5,585 nucleotides of DNA from Deltaproteobacteria bacterium (GCA_947462115.1 CANHON010000312.1:1-5585); one strand, 5' to 3'; numbered from the stretch's first letter, positions 1 to 5,585 are shown. Made by a program: numbers and translations. Notes: generated by a model not told the origin, from the letters alone.

Positions 1-642
1 CCGGGCCGCACCGTCGCCGACATCGGCAGCGATCACGCCCTGCTGCCGCTCGCGCTGCTCCGGTCGGGTCGGGCCCCCCGGGTGATCGCGGTGGATCTCT
101 CGCCGGGGCCGGTGGCCCAGCTCCGCGCCTTGGCCCACCGGCACGCTGGTCTCGAGGCCCGCGCCGGAGATGGGCTCGCCCCGCTGCGCCCCGGGGAGGC
201 GGCGACGCTGGTCCTGGCCGGCATGGGCGGGCGGCTCATCGCGCGCATCCTGTCCGCCGCCCCCGCGGTCGTGGCGGCCGCCGAGCGGCTGATCTTGCAG
301 CCCAACGAGGACCTGATGTGGCTGCGGGGTGCCCTGGCCGAATTGGGCCTGGCGCTCGTCGATCAGCGCTTCACGGTGGAGCGTGGGCGCTGCTTCTTCA
401 CCGACGCCTGGGCGCCGACCGCCGCTCCCGCGCCGAGCCTGAGCGGCGCGGACGCCCTCGTGGGCCCGGTGCTGCTCGCGGCGCCCTCCGAAGGGCTTCG
501 CGAGGGGCTCCTCACCTTCCTCCGCGACGAAGAGGCCCGCCTGCAGGCCATCCTCGCGAAGGTGGGGCAGCTGCGGCCCGAGGGGGCCGCGCGCCTGGTC
601 GCGGTGCGCGCGGCCCTCGGTCGGATCGACGGGCGGACTTAG
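1..642 (+). CDS. trmK: tRNA (adenine(22)-N1)-methyltransferase TrmK family, 5'-truncated by window edge
   Basis: The frame is open from base 1 and ends at TAG 640-642, giving 213 visible residues; the true start lies to the left, probably only some 15-25 codons away given the family's usual layout. The visible part opens with VADIGSDHALLPL (residues about 5-17), the SAM-binding motif I of a Rossmann-fold methyltransferase in the form typical of TrmK/YqfN (DIGSDHAYLP). VIAVD (about 28-32) is the acidic motif II. LAGMGG (about 72-77) and LILQPN (about 97-102) are the further TrmK signatures, the latter in the catalytic region. The C-terminal part, with helical runs such as LREGLLTFLRDEEARLQ, corresponds to the family's helical extension. 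Known family role: SAM-dependent methylation of N1 of adenine 22 in the tRNA D-loop, in the cytoplasm. The gene converges on the aconitase-like gene and their stop codons interlock. The family call is confident; the exact tRNA position is inferred from the family. Confidence 0.9.
   Translation, partial: PGRTVADIGSDHALLPLALLRSGRAPRVIAVDLSPGPVAQLRALAHRHAGLEARAGDGLAPLRPGEAATLVLAGMGGRLIARILSAAPAVVAAAERLILQPNEDLMWLRGALAELGLALVDQRFTVERGRCFFTDAWAPTAAPAPSLSGADALVGPVLLAAPSEGLREGLLTFLRDEEARLQAILAKVGQLRPEGAARLVAVRAALGRIDGRT
639..642. other. Interlocked stop codons of two convergent genes
   Basis: The four bases TTAG serve both strands: TAG (640-642) ends the methyltransferase on the plus strand and TAA (641-639) ends the aconitase-like gene on the minus strand. 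No intergenic space exists for a terminator, so transcripts of either gene must run into the other's 3' coding sequence. Confidence 0.85.
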
Positions 643-2588
643 GCGCCCCGGTCCGGCAGGCTCCGGGGGTCGGTGAGGCGCCCGGTCACCGCTGAGGCCG
701 CCGCCACCGCCGGCGAGACCAGGTAGACCGGCCCCGGCGCGCCCATGCGGCGGTCGAAGTTGCGGTTGGTGGTGCTGGCGGTGGTCTCGCCCGGCAGGGG
801 CACCCCGGGGCCATTGCCGATGCAGCTGCCGCAGCCTGGGGGGCTCACCACGGCGCCGAGCGCGCGGAACATCGACAGGAGGCCCTGGGCTTCGGCGGCC
901 TTGGCCACCACCGCCGAGGAGGGGGTGACGGTGACGCGCACGCCCGGGTGCAGGCTGCGGCCGCGGAGCACGTCGGCGGCGGCGTTGAGGTCGGCCAAGG
1001 AGCCGCCGGTGCAGCTCGCGATCACGATGTTGTGCACCGGCACCGCGGTGGCCTCGGACAGCGGCAGGCGGTTGCGGCTGTCACCGGGGGTGGCCACGGT
1101 GAGCGGCACATCTTTGAGATCGACGTGGATGACGCGCTCGTAGTGGGCGCCCTCGTCCGGCGCCACCATGCGGTCGGCCATGTCGTCGCCGCGGCGCTCC
1201 CGCAAGAAGTCCCGCAGGGGGGCGCAGGGCTCGACCACGCCGGTCATCAGCCCGCCCTCGACGGTCATGTTGGTGAGCACGCTGAGCTCGTCCACGTTCC
1301 ACTGGTCGAGGCCGCTGCCGCCGAGCTGGATGACGCAGGTGTCGGTGGGGCCGGTGCGCCACTGCTCCTCGCGGAAGTAGGGGTCACCGATCAGGTGCAA
1401 GATCAGGTCTTTGGGCGAGAGGAGGCCCCCGGCGTCGCCCTCGACCAGCACGCGCACCACCTTGGGCACCGTGACCGGGATGAGGCCGGTGCGCAGCGCG
1501 AAGCTCATGGCCGTGCTGCCCACCCCGAAGGCCAGCGCGTTGAGCACGCCGGCGGTGGGGGTGTGGCTGTCGGTGAGCACGATGATGTCGCCGGGGCGGC
1601 CATACTCCTCGACCACGATGCGGTGGCAGACGCCAGCCTGGAGCGGGCGGCCGGGGCCGTGCAGGCGCAGGCCGTGCTCGGTGGCCGCGGCGACCATCTC
1701 CTCGGCGAGCTGGCGGGCGGGCTCCAGGCGGGCGCGCTTTACATTGTCAGGCACGCTGTCTTCGCCGATGAGCACGAAGTGGTCCTCGAAGCACGCGACC
1801 TGGCTCGGATCATGCACCGGGGCCTTGCCGAAGGCCTGCTCGTACAGCGACATGCACATGCCGGCGGTGTACTCGTGCATGCCCCGGAAGGCGGCTTGGC
1901 ACAGCACCTGGTCGCCGGGGGCCACGCTGCTGAGGCCAAAGGCCGCGCCGGCCTCGCCCCGACCACCGGACCAGGCCCGCGCCGCCACGATCTTCTCGAC
2001 GACGTTCATCGGCCGGGCGGGCTGCTCGGTGCTGTACCAGGGGTCGAGCTCGCCGGCGATCCAGCGCTTGCCGTACTCCAAGAGGCCGCCGGCCTCGGCC
2101 ACCTGCCGGAAGAAGGGCGGCAGCTCGGCGACCAGCTCAGCGAGATCGACGTCCTCGCCGTTGTTGAGGCGGTCGAGCACCGTGAAGTCGGTGGTGAAGG
2201 GCATGCCGCCGTACACCATGTTCTCTTGGAAGATGCGCTGGAAGCTGCGGGCCACGACCAGCTCGATGCCGGCGCCCTGGTGGGCCACCACCGCCACCTC
2301 CCGGCTGCTGCCGGAGCCATAGGCGTCGCCGCCGACGATCACCTGGAAGCCGCCGTTGCGCACCTCGTCCTTTCGGACCGTCTCCAGGAAGTTCTCCAAG
2401 AACCAGGGGCCCAAGATCGCGCCGGTGTAGCCGAGGGTGCAGGCCTGACCGGAGATCATCGCGTCGGTGTTGACGCCGAAGTGGAGCGGCGTGGTCCAGA
2501 GGCTGTCGGCGGGGGCGCTGCCGTCGAGCTGGGCGCGGAGCGCCGCGGGGTCGGTGGTCAGGGTGAGGATGCGGCCTTGGAGCTTCAT
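639..2588 (-). CDS. Single-chain aconitase/3-isopropylmalate dehydratase family protein with N-terminal swivel domain
   Basis: This 649-residue protein starts at an ATG preceded by a GAGGT ribosome-binding site and ends at TAA. Residues about 1-170 form a LeuD-like swivel domain, with NTDAMISG (40-47) and the substrate-carboxylate loop YGSGSSREVA (90-99). After a linker, residues about 194-649 are a LeuC/aconitase catalytic part: MHEYTAGM (237-244, like the LeuC HEVTSP segment), EDH (268-270), TDSHTPTAGVLNALAFGVG (339-357), MTVEGG (441-446), ASCTGG (524-529), PPGCGSCIGNG (583-593), STTNRNF (605-611) and SPAVAAASAVTG (625-636). Cys526, Cys586 and Cys589 are the expected three ligands of a [4Fe-4S] cluster. 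Family members reversibly dehydrate and rehydrate a hydroxy-tricarboxylate or alkylmalate (citrate/isocitrate, isopropylmalate, homocitrate or methylcitrate). The swivel-first order differs from AcnA (swivel last) and resembles AcnB without its HEAT-like domain, or a LeuD-LeuC fusion. Motifs look more LeuC/homoaconitase-like than AcnA-like, but the substrate cannot be decided. No leucine or TCA gene adjoins it. Confidence 0.9.
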   Translation of the reverse strand: MKLQGRILTLTTDPAALRAQLDGSAPADSLWTTPLHFGVNTDAMISGQACTLGYTGAILGPWFLENFLETVRKDEVRNGGFQVIVGGDAYGSGSSREVAVVAHQGAGIELVVARSFQRIFQENMVYGGMPFTTDFTVLDRLNNGEDVDLAELVAELPPFFRQVAEAGGLLEYGKRWIAGELDPWYSTEQPARPMNVVEKIVAARAWSGGRGEAGAAFGLSSVAPGDQVLCQAAFRGMHEYTAGMCMSLYEQAFGKAPVHDPSQVACFEDHFVLIGEDSVPDNVKRARLEPARQLAEEMVAAATEHGLRLHGPGRPLQAGVCHRIVVEEYGRPGDIIVLTDSHTPTAGVLNALAFGVGSTAMSFALRTGLIPVTVPKVVRVLVEGDAGGLLSPKDLILHLIGDPYFREEQWRTGPTDTCVIQLGGSGLDQWNVDELSVLTNMTVEGGLMTGVVEPCAPLRDFLRERRGDDMADRMVAPDEGAHYERVIHVDLKDVPLTVATPGDSRNRLPLSEATAVPVHNIVIASCTGGSLADLNAAADVLRGRSLHPGVRVTVTPSSAVVAKAAEAQGLLSMFRALGAVVSPPGCGSCIGNGPGVPLPGETTASTTNRNFDRRMGAPGPVYLVSPAVAAASAVTGRLTDPRSLPDRGA

Positions 2589-2592
2589 GGGG

Positions 2593-2597
2593 ACCTC
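2593..2597 (-). promoter_or_regulatory. Ribosome-binding site of the aconitase-like gene
   Basis: Read on the minus strand, the bases before the ATG are AGCGAGGTCCCC. GAGGT is a good Shine-Dalgarno match but sits only four bases from the start codon, a short spacing. It supports the ATG at 2588-2586 as the start, and the first residues (MKLQGRIL) read directly into the swivel domain. Confidence 0.55.
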
Positions 2598-2641
2598 GCT
2601 GGCCGATGGGCGGCCCTGGCGTTTCGTGGCGCGGTCCTAAC

Positions 2642-2658
2642 CGGCCGGGCGCCGGCCG
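2642..2658. repeat. Perfect inverted repeat, 7-bp stem with 3-base loop
   Basis: CGGCCGG is followed by a GCG loop and then CCGGCCG, a perfect all-GC hairpin in the divergent intergenic region, 54 bases upstream of the aconitase-like start codon. In the transcript of that gene it would lie in the 5' leader if transcription starts to its right. There is no T-tract next to it on either strand, so it is not a canonical intrinsic terminator. In DNA this rich in G and C, short CCGG palindromes can arise by chance, so function is uncertain. Confidence 0.4.
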
Positions 2659-2781
2659 TCGCGGCCCCCGCGGTGTCGTTCCGGTCAACTGTTGTCCGCG
2701 GTTCCTTGCTCCGACCCCCTCCGGTGGATAGCGCCGAGGTCGGTCGGGGGCCTGCGCCTCCGCGGGCGCCGCGCCGCGCCG

Positions 2782-2789
2782 AAGGGGAG
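2782..2789 (+). promoter_or_regulatory. Ribosome-binding site that fixes the methionine aminopeptidase start
   Basis: AAGGGGAG lies four bases before the ATG at 2794-2796. The frame is open upstream to a TTG at 2692, but the intervening 34 codons encode a non-conserved basic, Arg/Pro/Gly-rich stretch. The aminopeptidase family normally begins right where MAIKILTPAEIEGMR starts. The site and the family length together select 2794. Confidence 0.7.
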
Positions 2790-2793
2790 CCCG

Positions 2794-3642
2794 ATGGCCA
2801 TCAAGATCCTGACCCCGGCTGAGATCGAGGGGATGCGCGTGGTGGGCCGCATGGCCGCCGACACCCTGCTCCACGTCGCCGATCGCCTGGAGGTGGGCAT
2901 GAGCACCCAGGACATCGATGATCTGGTGCACGCTTTTACGCTCGCCTCGGGCTGCCGGCCGGCCACGCTCGGCTACCGGGGCTTCCCCAAAAGCGTGTGC
3001 ACCAGCGTCAACGAGGTGGTCTGCCACGGCATCCCCAGCGGCCAGCGCCTCAACGCCGGCGACATCGTCAACATTGACGTCACCAGCGTCTTTCCGGCGG
3101 AGGGAGGCTTCTTTGGCGACACCAGCGCCACCTTCTACATCGGCGGCTGCTCGGCCTTGGCCCGGCACGTCACGGAGATCGCCCGCTGGTCGCTCGAGCT
3201 CGGCATCGCCCAGGTCAAGCCCGGCGCCCGCCTCGGCGACATCGGCCACGCCATCCAGAGCTACGCCGAGGGCAAGGGCTGCTCGGTGGTCCGCGACTAC
3301 ACCGGCCACGGGATCCACCGGGTCTTCCACGACGAGCCGAGTGTTCCGCACTACGGTCGCGCCGGCGTCGGCCCCAAGCTCAAGCCCGGCATGTGCTTCA
3401 CCATCGAGCCGATGATCAACCTCGGCGAGTACGCCGTGGATCTGCTCAGCGACAAGTGGACCGTGGTCACCCGTGACCGCACCCTCTCGGCCCAGTTTGA
3501 GCACACCATCGTCGTCACCGAGGAGGGCTGCGAGGTGCTCACCCGCCGCGGCCGCCCGCTGCGCTGGTCGGAGGACGGCCCTGGCGCGCGGCTCGGGCCC
3601 TTGTCCTGCTTCTTGCCGGCAGAGGCCGCTCCGGCTCGCTGA
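2794..3642 (+). CDS. map: Methionine aminopeptidase, type I
   Basis: This 282-residue cytoplasmic metallopeptidase of the M24 pita-bread fold removes the initiator methionine from nascent proteins when the second residue is small. All catalytic residues can be read: His79 (CHGIP) for substrate, and the five metal ligands Asp95 (NIDVT), Asp109 (GDTSATF), His172 (TGHGIH), Glu205 (TIEPM) and Glu236 (QFEHT). His179 (FHDEP) is the usual second active-site histidine. There is no N-terminal zinc-finger or SH3-like extension, so it is the short bacterial type Ia form. Two departures stand out. The loop between the two aspartate ligands (SVFPAEGGFFG) is three residues longer than in the E. coli enzyme. 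About 30 residues follow the normal end (EVLTRR), an Arg/Pro/Gly-rich tail of no recognised fold. The gene diverges from the aconitase-like gene and converges on the M50 gene with an 18-base gap, so it is probably transcribed alone here. Confidence 0.95.
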   Translation: MAIKILTPAEIEGMRVVGRMAADTLLHVADRLEVGMSTQDIDDLVHAFTLASGCRPATLGYRGFPKSVCTSVNEVVCHGIPSGQRLNAGDIVNIDVTSVFPAEGGFFGDTSATFYIGGCSALARHVTEIARWSLELGIAQVKPGARLGDIGHAIQSYAEGKGCSVVRDYTGHGIHRVFHDEPSVPHYGRAGVGPKLKPGMCFTIEPMINLGEYAVDLLSDKWTVVTRDRTLSAQFEHTIVVTEEGCEVLTRRGRPLRWSEDGPGARLGPLSCFLPAEAAPAR

Positions 3643-3660
3643 GGCGCGCCACCGCCCCGA

Positions 3661-4269
3661 TCAGTCGGAGCGCAGCGCGCCGATGAGGAAGCTGACGATG
3701 AGCACCGCGACCACGGTCCCGACGGTTCCGAGCCGGGCGTAGCGGCTGGCCCAGGGCTCGGGCAGCAGCCCCGCCACCACCCGGCTCCCGTCGAGGGGCG
3801 GGATCGGGAGCATGTTGAACAGCGCGAGCGCGAGGTTCACCTGGGCGAAGCGGGCCAGCAGGGTCGGCAGGGCGGCCCCCGGCGACAGGCGGTCGAGGGC
3901 CCACCACAGCCCGCCGGTGAGCGCGGCCACCGCGAGGTTGCTGAGGGGGCCCGCCGCGGCGGTGCGCAACAGGCCCCACCGCAACGAGACATCGCGGCGA
4001 AAGCGCAGCGGCTCGACCGGCACCGGCTTGGCCCAGCCGAAGGGCACGCCGAGGAAGGGCAGCAGCACAGTGCCCACAGCGTCGAGGTGCACCAGCGGGT
4101 CGAGGCTCAGGCGGCCCTGCGCTTCGGCGGTCGTATCGCCGAGGCGGCGGGCCTCCGCGGCGTGCGCCCACTCGTGCACGGTCAGCGACAGGATCAGCAC
4201 CACCCATAGGGCGAAGCGATCGAGGATCCAGGCCGAGAATCCGCCCGTAGACCACAGGAGCGCGATCAT
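3661..4269 (-). CDS. Site-2 protease (M50) family intramembrane zinc metallopeptidase
   Basis: This small polytopic membrane protein has 202 residues. HEWAH (residues 32-36) is the HExxH zinc and catalytic motif inside the first core hydrophobic segment (about 20-40). NMLPIPPLDGSR (152-163) carries the third zinc ligand, Asp160, in the LDG motif. Further hydrophobic segments lie at about 63-78, 104-126, 137-158 and 182-198. RLSLDPLVHLDAVGT and PFGWAKPVPVEP are hallmarks of the compact bacterial YwhC-type M50 group, which lacks the PDZ domain of RseP. Family knowledge: such proteins cleave transmembrane substrates within or near the bilayer; the compact group is largely uncharacterised. The ATG overlaps the stop of the upstream ATPase gene as ATGA, so translation is probably coupled. 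No strong Shine-Dalgarno is present, only a G-rich run (GGGGGT) four bases or fewer from the ATG. Substrates are unknown; joint function with the ATPase is inferred from coupling. Confidence 0.9.
   Translation of the reverse strand: MIALLWSTGGFSAWILDRFALWVVLILSLTVHEWAHAAEARRLGDTTAEAQGRLSLDPLVHLDAVGTVLLPFLGVPFGWAKPVPVEPLRFRRDVSLRWGLLRTAAAGPLSNLAVAALTGGLWWALDRLSPGAALPTLLARFAQVNLALALFNMLPIPPLDGSRVVAGLLPEPWASRYARLGTVGTVVAVLIVSFLIGALRSD
4266..4269 (-). other. ATGA stop/start overlap coupling ATPase and M50 genes
   Basis: On the minus strand the TGA of the ATPase gene (4268-4266) shares two bases with the ATG of the M50 gene (4269-4267), forming ATGA. This is the classic arrangement for termination-reinitiation coupling and suggests the two membrane proteins are made in linked amounts from one message. 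Confidence 0.85.
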
Positions 4270-5585
4270 CCGACCCCCGGGGCCTGGGGCAGCTGGCGGA
4301 GGGTGGCCGCCGCGTCGGCTGGGGCTAGGGGCCCGCGCGCGCGGATGCCCCGGAGCTGGGCCTTGGGCACGAGGATGGCCGCGTCGATCCGCTCGTCCTC
4401 GCCGCCGTTTTCAGCGGCGCCCCCCGCCGCGGCCCCGTCCGCCGCCGCACCGACCGGCGCCCGCAGCTTCACCCAGCTCGCGTCGATCCACACGAGCTGA
4501 CCGCGGCGCTCGGTGCCGTCGAGCAGGTCCAGCACCACCTCCAAGGGGACTGGCGGGCGGGCGATCTGCCCCTGGCTCTCGATGAGGACGGCGTCAAGCA
4601 CGTCAAAGTCAGCGGTAGGCCTGCGGACTTGGGCGAGGCCGTGCGCGAGGTCGGCGGCGCCCACCACCGCGGTGCTGCCGGGGCCCCCGGCCCGTCGGGC
4701 GGCCCGCAGCGTGGCCTCGGCGCAGATGAGCTCCAGCTCGGCGCCGCTGAGGCCGGCGGTCTGCTCAGCCAGGGCCTCGAGCTGCACGTCCTGGCCCATC
4801 ACCCGGCCCCGGGTGTGGAGGCGGAGCACAGCGGCGCGGCCCGCCGCGTCGGGCGGACCCATCCGCAGCTTGATGTCAAAGCGGCCGGGGCGGAGCAGCG
4901 CGGGGTCGAGGATGTCGGCCCGGTTGGTCGCCGCCATCACCACGAGGTGGCCGCGCTTGCCTTGGGGGGCGTCCACGCCGTCGAGGCCCACGAGGAGCTG
5001 GTTGAGGGTCTGCTCGCGCTCGTCGTGGGCGGCGCTCATCACGCCCGCGCCCCGGCGTCGGCCGATCGCGTCGAGCTCGTCGATGAACAGGACCGCCGGC
5101 GCGGCGGCCCGGGCCTGCTCAAACATGTCCCGCACCCGGCTGGCGCCCACGCCCACGAACATCTCGACGAGCTCGCTGGCGCTGAGCACAAAGACCGGCA
5201 CCCCGGCCTCGCCCGCGACCGCCCGCGCCATCATCGTTTTTCCGCAGCCCGGGGGCCCTTCGAGCAGCACCCCGCGGGGCAGGCGAACGCCCGCCTTGGC
5301 CCAGCCCTCGGGGTCGCGCAGGCAGGCGATGACGTCACCGAGGCGCTCCTTGACCTCGACGGCGCCGCCGATGTCGTCAAAGTGGAGCTGCGAGGCCGTC
5401 TCCAGGCGACGGGCCGTCGACTTTCGCATCTCCATGATGCCGCCTTGGCTTTTGACTTGGCGCCGGCGCCACACGACGAGGCCGACCAAGAGCACCGCGG
5501 CCACGAGCACGATGGCCAAAAGGTCCACCAGTGGGTCATTGGCGTGGACCACCTCTGCCCCGTCCCCGTCGCCCGCGTAGGCCCC
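4266..5585 (-). CDS. Membrane-anchored FtsH-like AAA+ ATPase lacking the M41 peptidase domain, probably 5'-partial
   Basis: Numbering from a GTG at 5552, 428 residues are visible. A hydrophobic segment (about 8-28) followed by WRRRQVK anchors it with the ATPase in the cytoplasm. The AAA module is FtsH-type: FDDIGG (58-63), Walker A GPPGCGKT (99-106), pore loop FVGVGA (132-137), Walker B VLFIDELD (154-161), DEREQTLNQLL (177-187), sensor-1 Asn210, arginine fingers Arg221/Arg224 in LLRPGRFD, and the lid GLSGAELELICAEATLRAAR (268-287). FtsH normally continues with about 200 residues of M41 zinc peptidase; none exists here. Instead, residues about 334-407 hold a possible Sm-like small beta domain interrupted by an Ala/Gly-rich linker. 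The frame stays open upstream of the GTG to the window edge with an acidic stretch (YAGDGDGAE). The acidic side before the segment and basic side after suggest the N-terminus is outside, so a first membrane segment or signal may lie beyond the edge. It likely acts as a hexameric unfoldase; substrates are unknown. Confidence 0.88.
   Translation of the reverse strand, partial: GAYAGDGDGAEVVHANDPLVDLLAIVLVAAVLLVGLVVWRRRQVKSQGGIMEMRKSTARRLETASQLHFDDIGGAVEVKERLGDVIACLRDPEGWAKAGVRLPRGVLLEGPPGCGKTMMARAVAGEAGVPVFVLSASELVEMFVGVGASRVRDMFEQARAAAPAVLFIDELDAIGRRRGAGVMSAAHDEREQTLNQLLVGLDGVDAPQGKRGHLVVMAATNRADILDPALLRPGRFDIKLRMGPPDAAGRAAVLRLHTRGRVMGQDVQLEALAEQTAGLSGAELELICAEATLRAARRAGGPGSTAVVGAADLAHGLAQVRRPTADFDVLDAVLIESQGQIARPPVPLEVVLDLLDGTERRGQLVWIDASWVKLRAPVGAAADGAAAGGAAENGGEDERIDAAILVPKAQLRGIRARGPLAPADAAATLRQLPQAPGVG

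Larger units (their letters stand above)
2589..2793. promoter_or_regulatory. Divergent intergenic region between aconitase-like and methionine aminopeptidase genes
   Basis: This 205-base stretch carries no convincing gene and must hold the 5' ends of both flanking, divergently transcribed genes. It is less uniformly GC than the coding DNA around 2680-2730. On the minus strand a TTGACC hexamer (2688-2683) resembles a sigma-70 -35 box, but no good -10 box lies 16-18 bases from it. On the plus strand TTGCTC (2706-2711), followed by GATAGC (2727-2732), is a weak promoter-like pair with a spacer of about 15 bases. The small symmetric element CAACTGTTG (2686-2694) overlaps the TTGACC and might be an operator half, but it is too short to be claimed. 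Promoter positions are not resolved; that promoters lie here is inferred from the gene orientation. Confidence 0.5.

Noticed and set aside
2683..2688. TTGACC on the minus strand as the -35 box of the aconitase-like gene
   Set aside because: No AT-containing -10 hexamer is present at 16-18 bases; the region there is entirely G and C.
2754..2769. GCGCC/GGCGC short hairpin just upstream of the aminopeptidase ribosome-binding site
   Set aside because: It has only a five-base stem with a six-base loop, common by chance in this composition.
2692..2793. Upstream extension of methionine aminopeptidase from a TTG
   Set aside because: The 34 extra residues match nothing in the family, and a strong ribosome-binding site directly precedes the ATG at 2794.
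948..2822. A long open frame of 624 codons on the plus strand across the aconitase-like gene
   Set aside because: Its translation is low-complexity (Ala, Gly, His, Val, Glu rich) without family motifs, and it is antisense to an enzyme with complete catalytic motifs. In GC-rich DNA such long shadow frames are expected.
2137..3504. A 455-codon minus-strand open frame spanning the intergenic region and methionine aminopeptidase
   Set aside because: It is antisense to the clear aminopeptidase and out of frame in the aconitase-like gene, with Arg/Pro/Gly-rich composition and no domain.
3643..3660. Palindrome GGCGCGCC in the gap between the convergent aminopeptidase and M50 genes as a terminator
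   Set aside because: It is an eight-base palindrome with no loop and no T-tract, so it cannot form a usual intrinsic terminator.
4420..4480. GC-rich repeat-like stretch in the ATPase gene
   Set aside because: It simply encodes an Ala/Gly-rich linker in frame and is not a DNA repeat array.
3812..5580. Plus-strand open frames opposite the ATPase and M50 genes (3812-4585 and 4513-5580)
   Set aside because: Both are rich in Ser, Arg, Pro and Ala and lie opposite genes with intact Walker, HExxH and other motifs; they are shadows.

Overview
The window is very GC-rich, with strong G/C preference at third codon positions. It is almost completely filled by five protein-coding genes, and I see no RNA gene, mobile element or CRISPR array. 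Such density, the long antisense open frames and the mix of families fit a high-GC Gram-negative bacterium. A Myxococcota or related deltaproteobacterial lineage is my best guess, but the sequence shown does not prove it.

Layout, left to right. (1) The 3' part of a TrmK-type tRNA(adenine) methyltransferase on the + strand runs off the left edge. (2) It meets tail to tail, with interlocked stop codons, a single-chain aconitase/isopropylmalate-dehydratase superfamily enzyme on the - strand. In that enzyme the swivel (LeuD-like) domain comes first and the iron-sulfur catalytic (LeuC-like) part second. (3) A divergent intergenic region of 205 bases holds the start signals for this enzyme and for a + strand type I methionine aminopeptidase. 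It contains a perfect 7-bp stem-loop. (4) The aminopeptidase gene ends 18 bases from the end of the next transcription unit. (5) That unit, on the - strand, comprises a membrane-anchored FtsH-like AAA+ ATPase and a polytopic site-2-protease (M50) homologue. The two are joined by an ATGA stop/start overlap.

The most interesting locus is the last one. The ATPase has an FtsH-type AAA module (Walker A and B, FVGVGA pore loop, arginine fingers, a DEREQTLNQLL segment). It completely lacks the M41 zinc-peptidase domain that should follow. In its place is a short C-terminal region whose residue spacing resembles an Sm/LSm-like beta-barrel. The next gene, translationally coupled, encodes an intramembrane zinc peptidase with HEWAH and LDG motifs. 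The pair could therefore work as a two-component membrane proteolysis or extraction machine, with unfoldase and peptidase in separate polypeptides. This is inference from domain content and gene coupling. The other genes are housekeeping: tRNA modification, a carboxylic-acid (de)hydratase and N-terminal methionine removal. Two of them carry structural oddities noted below.
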